A stretch of 64,000 bases of DNA, taken from Streptomyces rubrogriseus. Lineage in GTDB: Bacteria; Actinomycetota; Actinomycetes; Streptomycetales; Streptomycetaceae. Shown piece by piece: positions 7,457-15,999 of the stretch (positions are counted from its first letter, which is position 1; each line of letters opens with the position of its first letter). The notes below the pieces were generated by a model that worked only from the letters and a program-made list of their open reading frames with translations, was not told the DNA's origin and ran no database searches. Where the stretch lies: assembly GCF_027947575.1 (NCBI RefSeq), contig NZ_CP116256.1, positions 2,914,001 through 2,978,000 on the forward strand, given 5' to 3'. A program made the position numbers and the translations under genes.

Positions 7457-8775
7457 CCAGGCTGCCGGCCGGAACGCCGTACTGGGACCCCGCGGAACTG
7501 CCGACGCAGCCCCAGTTGCACGGCGTGGTCACCGCGGACGTGGCCGTCGTCGGGGCCGGGCTGGCCGGGCTGTCCTGCGCCTACCACCTGGCGGAGCGTG
7601 CCCCCGGGCTCGACATCGCGGTGGTGGACGCCGAGCACCCGGCCGCCGGCGCCAGCGGCCGGGGCACCGGTCTGCTGGGCCCCCGGGCCGGCCCCGCGGT
7701 CGACCGCGCGGTGCGCCGCTTCGGTCCGCAGACGGCGCGCAGGATGCACCGGGCCAGTGAGCGGGCGGTGCGGGACGTCCTCGCCCTGTGCGCCCGGCTC
7801 GACGTGCCCTGCGGGCTGCGGCCCGGCGAGCAACTGGTGGCCACGCGGTCGTCCGCGGGCCTGGTGGCACTCGCCCGCCAGGCCCGCGCCTGCCGCGAAC
7901 TCGGTCTGGACGTCCCCGTCCTCACCCCGGCCGGCATCCGCGACCGGGTCGGCGTGCCCTACCGGGCGGCACTCCTGCACCGCCCCGCCGCGACCCTCGA
8001 CCCGGCCGCCCTGACCTGCGCCCTCGCCCGTGCCTGCGCCGACAAGGGCGTGCGGTTCTACGGCCGCAGCCCGCTGCTGGCCCTCCGCCCCGGCGATCTG
8101 GTCGGCCCCGAGCTGGTCCTCCCGCACGGCAGGCTCTACGCCGGTCAGGCGGTGCTCGCCGTCAACTCGGCCGCGCAGGCACTGGACCTGCCGGTCGGCA
8201 CCGTCCAGCCGCTCGAGGTGTACGCCGTCGCCACCGAACCGCTGAGCGCCCCGGCCTACGAGGCACTGGGCGGGCGCGCCGGACACTCGGTCGTCGACGC
8301 CGTACCGATGGCGCCGTACTTCCGGCTGCTCCCGGACCGGGGCCTGGTGGCGGGCGGCGGTACCGCCACGGTCCCCGGGGGTGTCGGCGCTCCCCGTCTC
8401 CAGGCCGTCAGGGAACGTGCCTGGGCCTGGCTGGAGAGGTGGCTGCGGTCCCTGCATCCGGACCTCGCCCGGGTAAGGGTCACCCACCGCTGGTCCGGCC
8501 GCATCGGCATGACGGGCGACGATCTGCCGGTGGTGGGGCCGGTACCGGGCTTCGACGACGTCTGGTACATCGGCGGCTGCTGCGGGCACGGACTCGCCCT
8601 GTCCGTGGCGCACGGCGCGCACGTGGCCGCGGCCCTGCTGGGTGAGCCGGAACCCGGCGAACCGCTCCCGTGGCACCGTTCCCGGGCCCCGCGCCTGCCC
8701 GCACGCGGACCCGCTGGGTCCCTGCTGCGGGCGTACGTGGACACACTGGGGCGAATCGCTCGGCATGCCTGCTGA
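7453..8775 (+). CDS. DAO-family FAD-dependent oxidoreductase
   Basis: This 440-residue protein starts in an ATGA overlap with the flavin reductase. It has the dinucleotide-binding motif [15 protein letters not shown] (about residues 33-47), the acidic end of the second strand in VVDAEHPAAGASGR, and a C-terminal block with WSGRIGMTGDDLPVVGP and YIGGCCGHGLALS that binds the flavin. This is the DadA/glycine-oxidase/sarcosine-oxidase layout, so oxidation of a C-N bond is the expected chemistry. In this operon the substrate could be the amine, an N-aminoacyl or a hydrazine intermediate (inference). The adjacent cysteines in GGCCGHG are notable because covalent flavin cysteines occur in some relatives. 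Confidence 0.85.
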   Translation: MTRLPAGTPYWDPAELPTQPQLHGVVTADVAVVGAGLAGLSCAYHLAERAPGLDIAVVDAEHPAAGASGRGTGLLGPRAGPAVDRAVRRFGPQTARRMHRASERAVRDVLALCARLDVPCGLRPGEQLVATRSSAGLVALARQARACRELGLDVPVLTPAGIRDRVGVPYRAALLHRPAATLDPAALTCALARACADKGVRFYGRSPLLALRPGDLVGPELVLPHGRLYAGQAVLAVNSAAQALDLPVGTVQPLEVYAVATEPLSAPAYEALGGRAGHSVVDAVPMAPYFRLLPDRGLVAGGGTATVPGGVGAPRLQAVRERAWAWLERWLRSLHPDLARVRVTHRWSGRIGMTGDDLPVVGPVPGFDDVWYIGGCCGHGLALSVAHGAHVAAALLGEPEPGEPLPWHRSRAPRLPARGPAGSLLRAYVDTLGRIARHAC

Positions 8776-8868
8776 CGGCGGGCGCGGTCCGTATCCGTAC
8801 CCCAGTTCCGCAGACCCGGTCTCGCAGCCCGACAGACCACCCTCAGAACCCGACCAGGAGGTTCCACG

Positions 8869-10110
8869 ATGCGACCCCACCTCGGTACGGACGGCCGTCT
8901 GCCGTCGGCCCTGTCCATGGGAACCGTAGATGTCGCCTTCCACCTGGCGACGGGCGGCAACCCGGTGCCCCTCGCGTTCACGTTCGGGTTCGAAGGCCGT
9001 GCCCCCACCCTGGACTCCGTACGCGCGCGGGTCGCCGAACGCGTCCACCGCGTCCCGACGTTGCGCTACCGCATCGCACGGGACCGCAAGAAGTTCCGAC
9101 GAGTGGACCGGATCGCGGTGGACCGGCATGTGCACGAGGCGTGGCTGCCCGAGGACACCGACGGGTCGGCGACCAGCCGCCTGATGCTGTCCCGGCCGAT
9201 GAGCACGGACGACCGGCCACCCTGGGACGTGTGGCTGGTCCACGGCCCGGCGGACCGCCACACCCTGGTCTACCGGACCGACCACACCTTCCAGGACGGC
9301 ATGGGCGCCGCCTACACCGCCCGCGCTCTCCTCGGGGACCACCCCGAGGGCGCACCGGCCCCACAACGTCCCGCCCGGCCCACCGCACACGGCCTCGCGG
9401 ACGCCCTGGGCGAGGTGCTGGCCGCCTTCCGCGCGCCCACCCCGAAACCCGCGTTCGACGGAGAATCCACGGGCCGCGTCGACGTCTGCCACGCCGACAC
9501 CCCGCTGGCCCGGCTGCGCGCCATCGCCCGCGCCCACGGCGGCACGGTCACGGACGTCTATCTCGCTGCCCTGTCCCACGCCGTCCGCACCTGGTACCTG
9601 AAGGACACCGGCTCGGCCCATCCGCCGCTGCCCGTGTCGATCCCGATGTCGGTCCGGGCCCCGGGGGAGGAGTACGCCCCGGGCAACCGCATGGTCACCG
9701 CCCGGCTCCTGCTGCCCTGCGACGAGGAGTCGCCCCAACGGGCCCTGGCCCGGGTCGTCGCCCGCACGGGCCGGCTGCGGGAGAGCCGGCGGCGCGACGC
9801 CATGCGCCTGCTGCTGTCCGCCTCCCCGCGGCCGCTCGGCGCCGGCGTCGGCACCCGCCTGGTCCGCGGGGCGTTCGTGGCCGGCCCGGTGAGCAGCGTG
9901 AACTTCGGTACGGCCCTGGTCCACCAGGGGGTCGCGGCCCGCCGCGCGGCCGTCTTCGCCGGCGTCGCGTCGGGCATCCGGTGTGTGACGACGCTGACGA
10001 GCCAGCACGACACCGCGTGTCTGACCGTCGTTCACGACGAGGCCCTGGCGACCGCGGACGAACTCCCCGACCTGTGGCTCGCGGCGCTGCTGGAGCTGGA
10101 GCGGCCGTAG
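8869..10110 (+). CDS. Wax ester synthase/DGAT-like acyltransferase
   Basis: The 413-residue protein has the condensation-like acyltransferase fold of WS/DGAT enzymes. The active-site motif HHxxxDG is present as DHTFQDG: the catalytic second His and the DG are kept and the first His is Asp. Further family blocks are a PISMSVRAP-like segment (here VSIPMSVRAPGEEYAPGN) and PVSSVNFGTAL near the C-terminus. It starts with ATG behind AGGAGG. It is shorter than typical WS/DGATs (about 450-470 residues). In this locus it could acylate an alcohol or amine of the final product, or make storage lipid. It ends at a strong terminator shared with the convergent methyltransferase gene. Confidence 0.75.
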   Translation: MRPHLGTDGRLPSALSMGTVDVAFHLATGGNPVPLAFTFGFEGRAPTLDSVRARVAERVHRVPTLRYRIARDRKKFRRVDRIAVDRHVHEAWLPEDTDGSATSRLMLSRPMSTDDRPPWDVWLVHGPADRHTLVYRTDHTFQDGMGAAYTARALLGDHPEGAPAPQRPARPTAHGLADALGEVLAAFRAPTPKPAFDGESTGRVDVCHADTPLARLRAIARAHGGTVTDVYLAALSHAVRTWYLKDTGSAHPPLPVSIPMSVRAPGEEYAPGNRMVTARLLLPCDEESPQRALARVVARTGRLRESRRRDAMRLLLSASPRPLGAGVGTRLVRGAFVAGPVSSVNFGTALVHQGVAARRAAVFAGVASGIRCVTTLTSQHDTACLTVVHDEALATADELPDLWLAALLELERP

Positions 10111-10111
10111 C

Positions 10112-10168
10112 CACGGCACCACGCGCAGGCCCCGGACACACCGTCCGGGGCCTGCGCGTGGTGCCGTG
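10112..10168. terminator. Bidirectional terminator hairpin, 26-bp perfect stem
   Basis: Arms 10112-10137 and 10143-10168 are perfectly complementary and enclose a 5-nt loop (10138-10142). The hairpin fills the whole gap between the stop codons of two convergent genes (10110 and 10169). No T tract follows, as is common in high-GC actinobacteria. Confidence 0.9.
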
Positions 10169-11047
10169 TCAGGGAGTGCCGCGCAGCGTCCCGGTGGTGA
10201 GGAAGACGCTCTCCGCGGCCACCGTGCCGATCAGCGGCAGATACGGGGAGAGGCGCTCGACCGCGTACGGCAGCGTGTACAGGTCGGCGGCCGCCGCGTC
10301 CCAGCCGTGCTCGGCCCACCAGCGCTCCGGATCGGCGATCTGCCAGTTCCAGGCCAGTCCGATCGTCGACAGGGCGTCCATGAAGGGCGCGACGAACGGG
10401 GAGGACGTGGTCGCGGAGTTCACGCACTCGGCGCCGAACATGCTGCCGGGGGCGGAGAGTTCGGTCATCGCGGCGACGACGGCCGCCACCTCCGGGGGCG
10501 GAAGGAAGTACAGGGGTGCCTCGCAGAGCCATGCGGTGGGCCTGCCGGGGTCGAATCCCGCCGCCCTGAGTTCCTCTTGCCAGGATGCCGTGCCGTCGGC
10601 TTCGACGGCGGTGCGGCGTCCGCAGGAGAGCCGGCTCCAGTCCAGTACGTACTCCTTGAAGGCATGTACGGCCGCGTCCTCCACCTCGAAGACGTGCACG
10701 CCGGTCGGCCAGTCGAGCCGGAAGGCACGGGTGTCAAGACCGGCGCCGAGCAGCACCACCTGGCGGCAGCCCGAACGGGCCGCGGCGAGAGCGTAGTCGT
10801 CGAAGAAGCGGGTGCGTACCACCTGATAGTCGGGCAGCATGCGCTGCAGCGGCCCGTCACCGGGCGGGCCCCCGTCGAACCCGGCCGCGTGGAGGAAGTC
10901 GGCGGCCCACGGGTCGCGGACGATCGGCGCGGGCCGGAGGTTCTCCGCCGCGTGTGCGGCGGCCGTCCAGAGCGCCGCGCGGGAAATGCCGTGCGGGGTC
11001 GCGGCGGCCGGCGCGAACGGTGACTGCGGACGTGTGGATTCCGGCAT
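10169..11047 (-). CDS. SAM-dependent methyltransferase, leucine carboxyl methyltransferase (LCM) family
   Basis: The 292-residue protein carries the LCM/TIGR00027-type features found in many actinobacterial O-methyltransferases: RDPWAADFL near the N-terminus, RTRFFDDYAL, the SAM-binding motif VVLLGAGLDTRAFRL (about residues 95-109), VFEVE at the next acidic strand and WLCEAPLYFLPP. In Streptomyces such enzymes methylate polyketide hydroxyl or carboxyl groups or have unknown roles. It is the last gene of a leftward block with the halogenase, so it may tailor the same product. Substrate unknown. Confidence 0.85.
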   Translation of the reverse strand: MPESTRPQSPFAPAAATPHGISRAALWTAAAHAAENLRPAPIVRDPWAADFLHAAGFDGGPPGDGPLQRMLPDYQVVRTRFFDDYALAAARSGCRQVVLLGAGLDTRAFRLDWPTGVHVFEVEDAAVHAFKEYVLDWSRLSCGRRTAVEADGTASWQEELRAAGFDPGRPTAWLCEAPLYFLPPPEVAAVVAAMTELSAPGSMFGAECVNSATTSSPFVAPFMDALSTIGLAWNWQIADPERWWAEHGWDAAAADLYTLPYAVERLSPYLPLIGTVAAESVFLTTGTLRGTP

Positions 11048-11090
11048 GGGATCTCCTTGAGGTGGGGCGGGGTGGCTGTGCGGACCCGGA

Positions 11091-12668
11091 TCATCCGGAG
11101 CGGCGACGGCCCAGCAGGAAGGCCGCGGCGCCCAGCGCGAGAAGGCTTCCGGAGGGGCGGGTGGGCCGCTGGCCGCCCATCGCGGCGGGGGTGCGCGGCT
11201 CGTGGATGTTCAGTGCGAACTGACGGTTGGCCACGTCGGAGAGGACGCCCCGGACCTGTTCGGGACTGGTGACGGCGGCCAGCAGTAGCTCCATGGAGTT
11301 CCGGGCGAACTGGTTGCGGCCGAGGAACTCGCGGCCCAGTGCGAAAAGGATCTTCGGCACCTCCCCCTGGAACACCTCGGGCAACGTGATCTCGGGAGCC
11401 AGGCACCGCACCGAACCGTCGAGGTTCGCGAAGGACTTGCCCAGCAGTGAGACGGCCGGCGGCGAACCGATCCCGCGCTTGGTCGCCTTGGCCAGCACGG
11501 TGGTGAGCGCCACGCCGAAGTTCATGTCCTCCAGGGAGAGATGGGAGACCTTGGGCACGAACGCGGCCATGTCGGCGGCGAACGCGGGCATGTTGGCCCA
11601 CGGCGTCACACGGCCCATCTCCGCCCAGTGCTGCGCCAGCCCGGCCCCGTCGTTCTGCGCCAAGGTCATGAACAGCGGCAGCAGCTGAAGACTGGTCCTG
11701 CGGTCCAGGCGGCCGACCATGCCCCAGTCGATCAGCGTCGCGGGTCCGCCGGGAGCGGCGAAGACGTTGCCGGCGTGCGGGTCGGCGTGGAAGAAGCGAT
11801 GGACGAAGTACCCGTGGTACATGAACCGCAGCAGGTCCTTGCCGATCTCCACCCGCTCGTCGTCCGTGAAGTGGGCGCGGTCGACGTGCCGCACCGACTT
11901 CCCGTCGGCCAGCGACTGGACGAGGACCCGGGGGCTGGCGTGCAGTACCCGGGGCACCTCCAGCGAACGGAACGACCGGACCTGCCCGCGGGCCTCGTCC
12001 ATGTTGCGGGCCTCGCCGGTGAAGTCCAGCTCCGGCTCCATGGCGTCGAAGACCGAGCCGAGCATCGCCTCGATGTCGATGACCTCGTTGAACCGGGGGG
12101 CGACGCGGGCCACGATCTTCGACGCCCGGCGCATCAGGGCCATGTCCGCGAGTACGCCCTCGCGGATGCCGGGCCGCTGGATCTTCACCACGGCCGCGCG
12201 CCCGCCGGGCAGCGTCACGCGGTAGACCTGCGCCAGGGACGCCGCCCCGAGCGGGGCGACGGTCTCGATGTCGTCGAAGCGCAGCTTCCAGTCCGCCCCG
12301 AGGTCCCGGGCCAGTACCGGCTCGAACTCCGAGAACGGCTGGACGTCGACCTGGTCGTGCAGGTTCTGCAGCTCGTCCCGGAGGGACTCGGGGACCATGT
12401 CGGGCCGGGTGGACAGGATCTGGCCGAGTTTCACATAGAAGGGTCCGAGGCTCTCCAGGGCATGCCGTACCGCCTTGGCGCGGCGCTGCTCCGCCCCGGC
12501 GGTGGCCTCGGCCGCGGACCCGGCGGAGCCGTCGAGGCCCTCCGCCGGGGAGCGCGTGTCCCGCTTCGTACGCCTCCGCAGCCGGGTCGCCTGTCCCACC
12601 TCGTCGGCCACGAGGCTGCCCAGGACCCTGACCACGAGACGCAGCCGATCGCCGACGACGGACGTCAT
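11091..12668 (-). CDS. ABC1/UbiB/AarF-family atypical kinase
   Basis: This 525-residue protein shows the UbiB-family hallmarks: the KxGQ motif in YVKLGQILSTRPD (about residue 79), the Ala-rich loop in APLGAASLAQVYRV, the nucleotide-binding Lys in AVVKIQRPG, FFHADPHAGN (catalytic loop) and LIDWGMVGRLD (metal site). A C-terminal hydrophobic segment with RRR after it could be a membrane anchor. Members are ATPases or kinase-like proteins linked to quinone or isoprenoid lipid metabolism. It lies 43 nt upstream of the methyltransferase and may be co-transcribed. A link to the biosynthetic locus is positional only. Confidence 0.9.
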   Translation of the reverse strand: MTSVVGDRLRLVVRVLGSLVADEVGQATRLRRRTKRDTRSPAEGLDGSAGSAAEATAGAEQRRAKAVRHALESLGPFYVKLGQILSTRPDMVPESLRDELQNLHDQVDVQPFSEFEPVLARDLGADWKLRFDDIETVAPLGAASLAQVYRVTLPGGRAAVVKIQRPGIREGVLADMALMRRASKIVARVAPRFNEVIDIEAMLGSVFDAMEPELDFTGEARNMDEARGQVRSFRSLEVPRVLHASPRVLVQSLADGKSVRHVDRAHFTDDERVEIGKDLLRFMYHGYFVHRFFHADPHAGNVFAAPGGPATLIDWGMVGRLDRRTSLQLLPLFMTLAQNDGAGLAQHWAEMGRVTPWANMPAFAADMAAFVPKVSHLSLEDMNFGVALTTVLAKATKRGIGSPPAVSLLGKSFANLDGSVRCLAPEITLPEVFQGEVPKILFALGREFLGRNQFARNSMELLLAAVTSPEQVRGVLSDVANRQFALNIHEPRTPAAMGGQRPTRPSGSLLALGAAAFLLGRRRSG

Positions 12669-12760
12669 CGTGTGTGATCCTCCTCAGATCGGGATCCGGG
12701 TACGGAACGGCGGTCGGCGTGCACCCCGGAGACGGCCGGGCGGGACGATGGCACGGCCGG

Positions 12761-13463
12761 TCAGCCCGAGGTCGAGGACTGTCCGCCCGGGGACGGCTTT
12801 CCGCCCTGCCCCTGCTGACCGGTCAGGCCTTGCAGGGCCGCCAGCCCCTGCTGACCGGCCTGGGCCGGCAGGTTGGTCAGGTTCTGCAGGCCCTGGACCG
12901 CCTCGAGGAGCTTGGGCAGCACCTGGAGCAGCTGGGTGAGCTGGGACGGGAGCGCCATCAGGTCGCCCGCCCCGCTCGCCGCGTGTCCGAGGCCTCCGGC
13001 CAGCTGACCGAGCCCGCCGAGCGCGCCGGCCGCGCCGCCGACCGCGGCGAGCGGATTGGCCGCCCCGCCCAGCGCGGCCAGGGGTTGCCCGCCCCGCCCA
13101 GCGCGGCCGCGAGCGGGTTGCCGCCGCCCGCGGCACCGGTGAGCGCGGCCAGGGGTTCTGCGCTGCGAGGTCGGCGAGCGGGTTGCCGGCCGCGCCGACC
13201 CCGCCGAGGGCGGCCAGCGGATTGGTGACACCCGCGAGCGCGGTCGCCGGGTTGACGGCCCCGGCCAGTGCGGCGAGGGCGTTCGGGGGCAGCCCGGCCA
13301 GTGTGTCGACGGCGTTGTCGGAGCGGCGCGACGATCCCGAGCCGCGCGACGATCCCGAGTCGTCGTCCCGGTTCAGGAGGTCGTCGAAGGCATCCTTCCA
13401 GCTGTCGGTCATGTCACCGACCAAATCCTTGAAGATGTCCTGGACGTTCTTGCTGTTGCCCAT
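12761..13463 (-). pseudogene. Ala/Gly/Leu-rich repeat protein with two 1-nt frame lesions
   Basis: The gene starts at ATG 13463 (MGNSKNVQDIFKDLVGDMTD) and ends at 12761. Codon-like repeats of the type NPLAALGG run through three frames in turn. The frame is lost at 13152-13155 and again at 13081-13084, each within the same 16-nt sequence, and each needs one extra G on the plus strand. Adding one base at both sites gives 705 nt, exactly 235 codons, and an uninterrupted protein with a hydrophobic repeat core and a C-terminal LPSQLTQLLQVLPKLLEAVQ helix plus Gln/Gly tail. This is either a sequencing error at a G run or a real inactivation. The role is unknown. It lies 53 nt downstream of the ECF sigma gene and may be its target or partner. 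Confidence 0.7.
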
Positions 13464-13516
13464 GAGTGGGGTCCCTTTCCGTTTCTCTGCGATGGGAGAG
13501 GTGCGGTTTTCGGGTG

Positions 13517-14113
13517 TTATCGGGCGCAGCCTTCCAAGGCTTTCGCGCAGACGTTCTTCAATCGCGCGCGGCCCCTGGTGAAGGCGGCTTCGGCCGCCTT
13601 GACGGAGATGTTGTGTATGCGGGCGAACTCCGCAGTGGAAATACCCTTGGCGCGGGCGAGTATGACCTCCTGCTCCCGCCCCCGCAGGTGTTGTACCTGG
13701 CCCAGAAGCCATCTGCCGAAGTCCTCGTCGCAGACGTCCTCCTCGGTCGTACCGGGGGGTTCCGCGAGCGCCGCACGCTGGAGGAGTCTGCTGCGACGCT
13801 CCATGTCACGGTAGAAGTCGATGCAGAGGCGAAGCGCCACGGACGTCAGAAAGGCACCCAGTCGATTCCTGTCCAACGCGGCGTGGGCGGCTGCCCGGGC
13901 CATGGTTTCCTGAACGCAGTCCTCGGCGTCCTGAAAACTTGGTAGTCTTCGCCGAACCAGCCGCATGAGGCGGTCCTGATGCTGGAAGATTTCTTCCCAG
14001 GAGCATTCAGCGGGCGATTGGCAGGTGGAATGTCGCACCATCGTGGATTGCAGCCCGTTGTCTCTCGGATTGAGCAGGGGGAACCGCGGCCGACTTTCCA
14101 TTTGTTCGGCCAT
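13517..14113 (-). CDS. ECF-type RNA polymerase sigma factor
   Basis: This 198-residue protein has sigma region 2 (IFQHQDRLMRLVRRRLPSFQDAEDCVQETM, about residues 42-71) and region 4 with a helix-turn-helix (VILARAKGISTAEFARIHNI then SVKAAEAAFTRGRARL). No anti-sigma gene is adjacent, and the downstream gene is the repeat protein. It sits between the halogenase and the ABC1 kinase genes in the leftward block, so it may control this block or the divergent one at 17028. Its base composition is somewhat less GC-rich than its neighbours. ATG 14113 gives a long N-terminus of about 35 residues; a later start is possible. Confidence 0.9.
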   Translation of the reverse strand: MAEQMESRPRFPLLNPRDNGLQSTMVRHSTCQSPAECSWEEIFQHQDRLMRLVRRRLPSFQDAEDCVQETMARAAAHAALDRNRLGAFLTSVALRLCIDFYRDMERRSRLLQRAALAEPPGTTEEDVCDEDFGRWLLGQVQHLRGREQEVILARAKGISTAEFARIHNISVKAAEAAFTRGRARLKNVCAKALEGCAR

Positions 14114-14192
14114 GTGGATTTCCTACCCGAGGCCCTGGAGCGGCAAACCGGAATATGCGCCTCCATCAGTCGGCAGAAATGTTTTTCCGTGC

Positions 14193-15950
14193 TCATTTCC
14201 GAGGAGCGGGCCGCCGCGCCCAGTCGCGGTTCCAGTTGCGCCACATGTCCCGTACGGTCTGGTGCACTTGGGAGCTGCCGGCGCGCAGCTCGGTGGTGTA
14301 CGCCTGGACCGCTTCCTTGCCCACCAGCCGCGCTCCGCCGGTGAAGTAGGAGCCCCGGACGTGCTGCGGTGAGCGGTACTTGCCCCACAGCAGGATCTTC
14401 ATCAGCGGCCAGAGGGTGAACACCCCGGACGGGCACCGGTCGTCGGGGTCCAGGGTGCCCCACACCGCGGGGACCAGTCCGCTCTCGCCCAGCAGCTCGT
14501 AGATGCGGGCGATCGTCTGCTCCTTCGTCAACTCACCTTCACGATAGGCGAGTACGGCGTCGCGCGACTGGTCGAACATCCGCTCCACCCAGGGGTTGTC
14601 CATACCCTGGAGACCTCGGTACGGCGGCTGCTCCAGCAAGTCGAAACAGGCCGGGTCGTGCGTCTTCTCGAACGTCACGGCGACCTGGTTCTGGGCGTTC
14701 GTGCCGTACAGCGTGGTGATGGTCCACACGCGGTTCCAGGCGTTCCACAGGTCGAAGTCGTCGAACGCGATGTAGCTGCAGGACACCAGGTCGTCGTAGA
14801 ACCGGAACATGCGCTTGGTCCAGTGGTCCAGGTACGCGAACCGGGAGGTGTCGAAGTCGTTCTGGCGCACCGCGTCGATCAGCCGGTGGCCCAGGGCGTT
14901 GAGCGCCATCACGGTGACGGCGAGTCCGCTGGAGAAGAGCGGGTCGATGAAGTCACTGGCGTGCGGCAGCAGGCACCACCGGTCGCCGACGACCTTCTGC
15001 GAGGCGAACTGGGTGCGGTCGGTGGACACGTAGGGCCGGACCGCCCGCGCCCGTTCGAACTGCCGGGCCACACTGGGGAACCGGCGTACGTACTGCCAGA
15101 ACTCCTCCTCCGCCGAGATGTCCTCCGGCCGGGGGTGCTGGTCGAGATCGAGGTTGAGGCCGACACTGCACAACTGGTTCGTGCTGGTCGACTGGTTGTC
15201 GAACGGGATGGCCCAGAACCATCCGCCCGGGAACATGTGGTGGAGCGTTCCCTGGCTGAACGGGCTGGGCATGCCGTGCTGGGCACGCGGGGGCGCCACG
15301 GCGTCGAAGGGGCGCACGTCCACCATGTGCGTGAAGATCGTGCGCGACCTCGTGCGGTAGGGCGGTTCCTGCCGCAGCCCGAGGCGCTCGGGCAGGACCG
15401 CCCGCATGCCGCCGGCGTCGACCACGTACGAAGCCCGGAAGGTGCCCCGGTCCCGGGTGACGAGAGTGGCGCCGTCCTCCTCGAACTTCACGTCGTCGAC
15501 CATGGTGTGGGTGTACGCGGTCACGCCGTAGGACACGGCGACGTGGAACATGTACGCGTCCACGTCCTGCCGGAAGTAGTGCGAGTCGGGACCGAGCGGA
15601 GGCCCCCAGGTGGGGTACTGGGTGCACTCGTCGGGCCGGGTGGGCTCGCCCTCCCGGTGGTAGATGAAGCTGAAGTTCCGCTTGACCCCGCTGTTCGACG
15701 ACACGTGGCGGCGCAGTGCCGCGTTGGTCGCCAGGTGATCGAGCTCGGGGACGTCGTAGCGGCGGGCCAGGACCCGGAGCCCGAACGTGGTCTCGGGGAC
15801 GGTGGACTCTCCGATGGCGAACCGGGGGTGGCCGCTGCCCTCGAGCAGCAGCACTCGCACGCCGTGACGTGCGAGTACCGCCCCCAGCATCGTCCCGCCG
15901 ATGCCGCCTCCGACGATGGCGACATCGAAAACACGCTGGTCTTCTTGCAT
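14193..15950 (-). CDS. FAD-dependent halogenase, CmlS-like long form
   Basis: The 585-residue protein starts at ATG 15950. It has the FAD motif GGGIGG (residues 14-19), GESTVPE near 48, a lysine (Lys90, in SGVKRNFSF) at the place of the chloramine-forming Lys of tryptophan halogenases, and the diagnostic WxWxIP motif (WFWAIP, 244-249). The extra C-terminal region of about 170 residues makes it longer than tryptophan halogenases (about 530) and close to CmlS of chloramphenicol biosynthesis, which acts on a carrier-linked acyl group. It needs FADH2, which the reductase at 6857 could supply. Halogenation of an acyl-ACP or product in this locus is inferred. Confidence 0.85.
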   Translation of the reverse strand: MQEDQRVFDVAIVGGGIGGTMLGAVLARHGVRVLLLEGSGHPRFAIGESTVPETTFGLRVLARRYDVPELDHLATNAALRRHVSSNSGVKRNFSFIYHREGEPTRPDECTQYPTWGPPLGPDSHYFRQDVDAYMFHVAVSYGVTAYTHTMVDDVKFEEDGATLVTRDRGTFRASYVVDAGGMRAVLPERLGLRQEPPYRTRSRTIFTHMVDVRPFDAVAPPRAQHGMPSPFSQGTLHHMFPGGWFWAIPFDNQSTSTNQLCSVGLNLDLDQHPRPEDISAEEEFWQYVRRFPSVARQFERARAVRPYVSTDRTQFASQKVVGDRWCLLPHASDFIDPLFSSGLAVTVMALNALGHRLIDAVRQNDFDTSRFAYLDHWTKRMFRFYDDLVSCSYIAFDDFDLWNAWNRVWTITTLYGTNAQNQVAVTFEKTHDPACFDLLEQPPYRGLQGMDNPWVERMFDQSRDAVLAYREGELTKEQTIARIYELLGESGLVPAVWGTLDPDDRCPSGVFTLWPLMKILLWGKYRSPQHVRGSYFTGGARLVGKEAVQAYTTELRAGSSQVHQTVRDMWRNWNRDWARRPAPRK

Positions 15951-15999
15951 GTCTGCGGTTCCTTTCGCGACGGGAAGAGCGAGTCGCCGGGCTCCCCGG

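Noticed and set aside
7330..10122. 930-codon open frame on the minus strand
   Set aside because: It is a shadow of the flavin reductase, DAO oxidase and WS/DGAT genes. Its translation is low-complexity Gly/Arg/Ala with no fold, and the plus-strand frames have clear motifs.
13000..13300. Repeat array as a structural RNA or origin-like element
   Set aside because: The repeat period follows codons and decodes as NPLAALGG-type protein repeats once two bases are restored.
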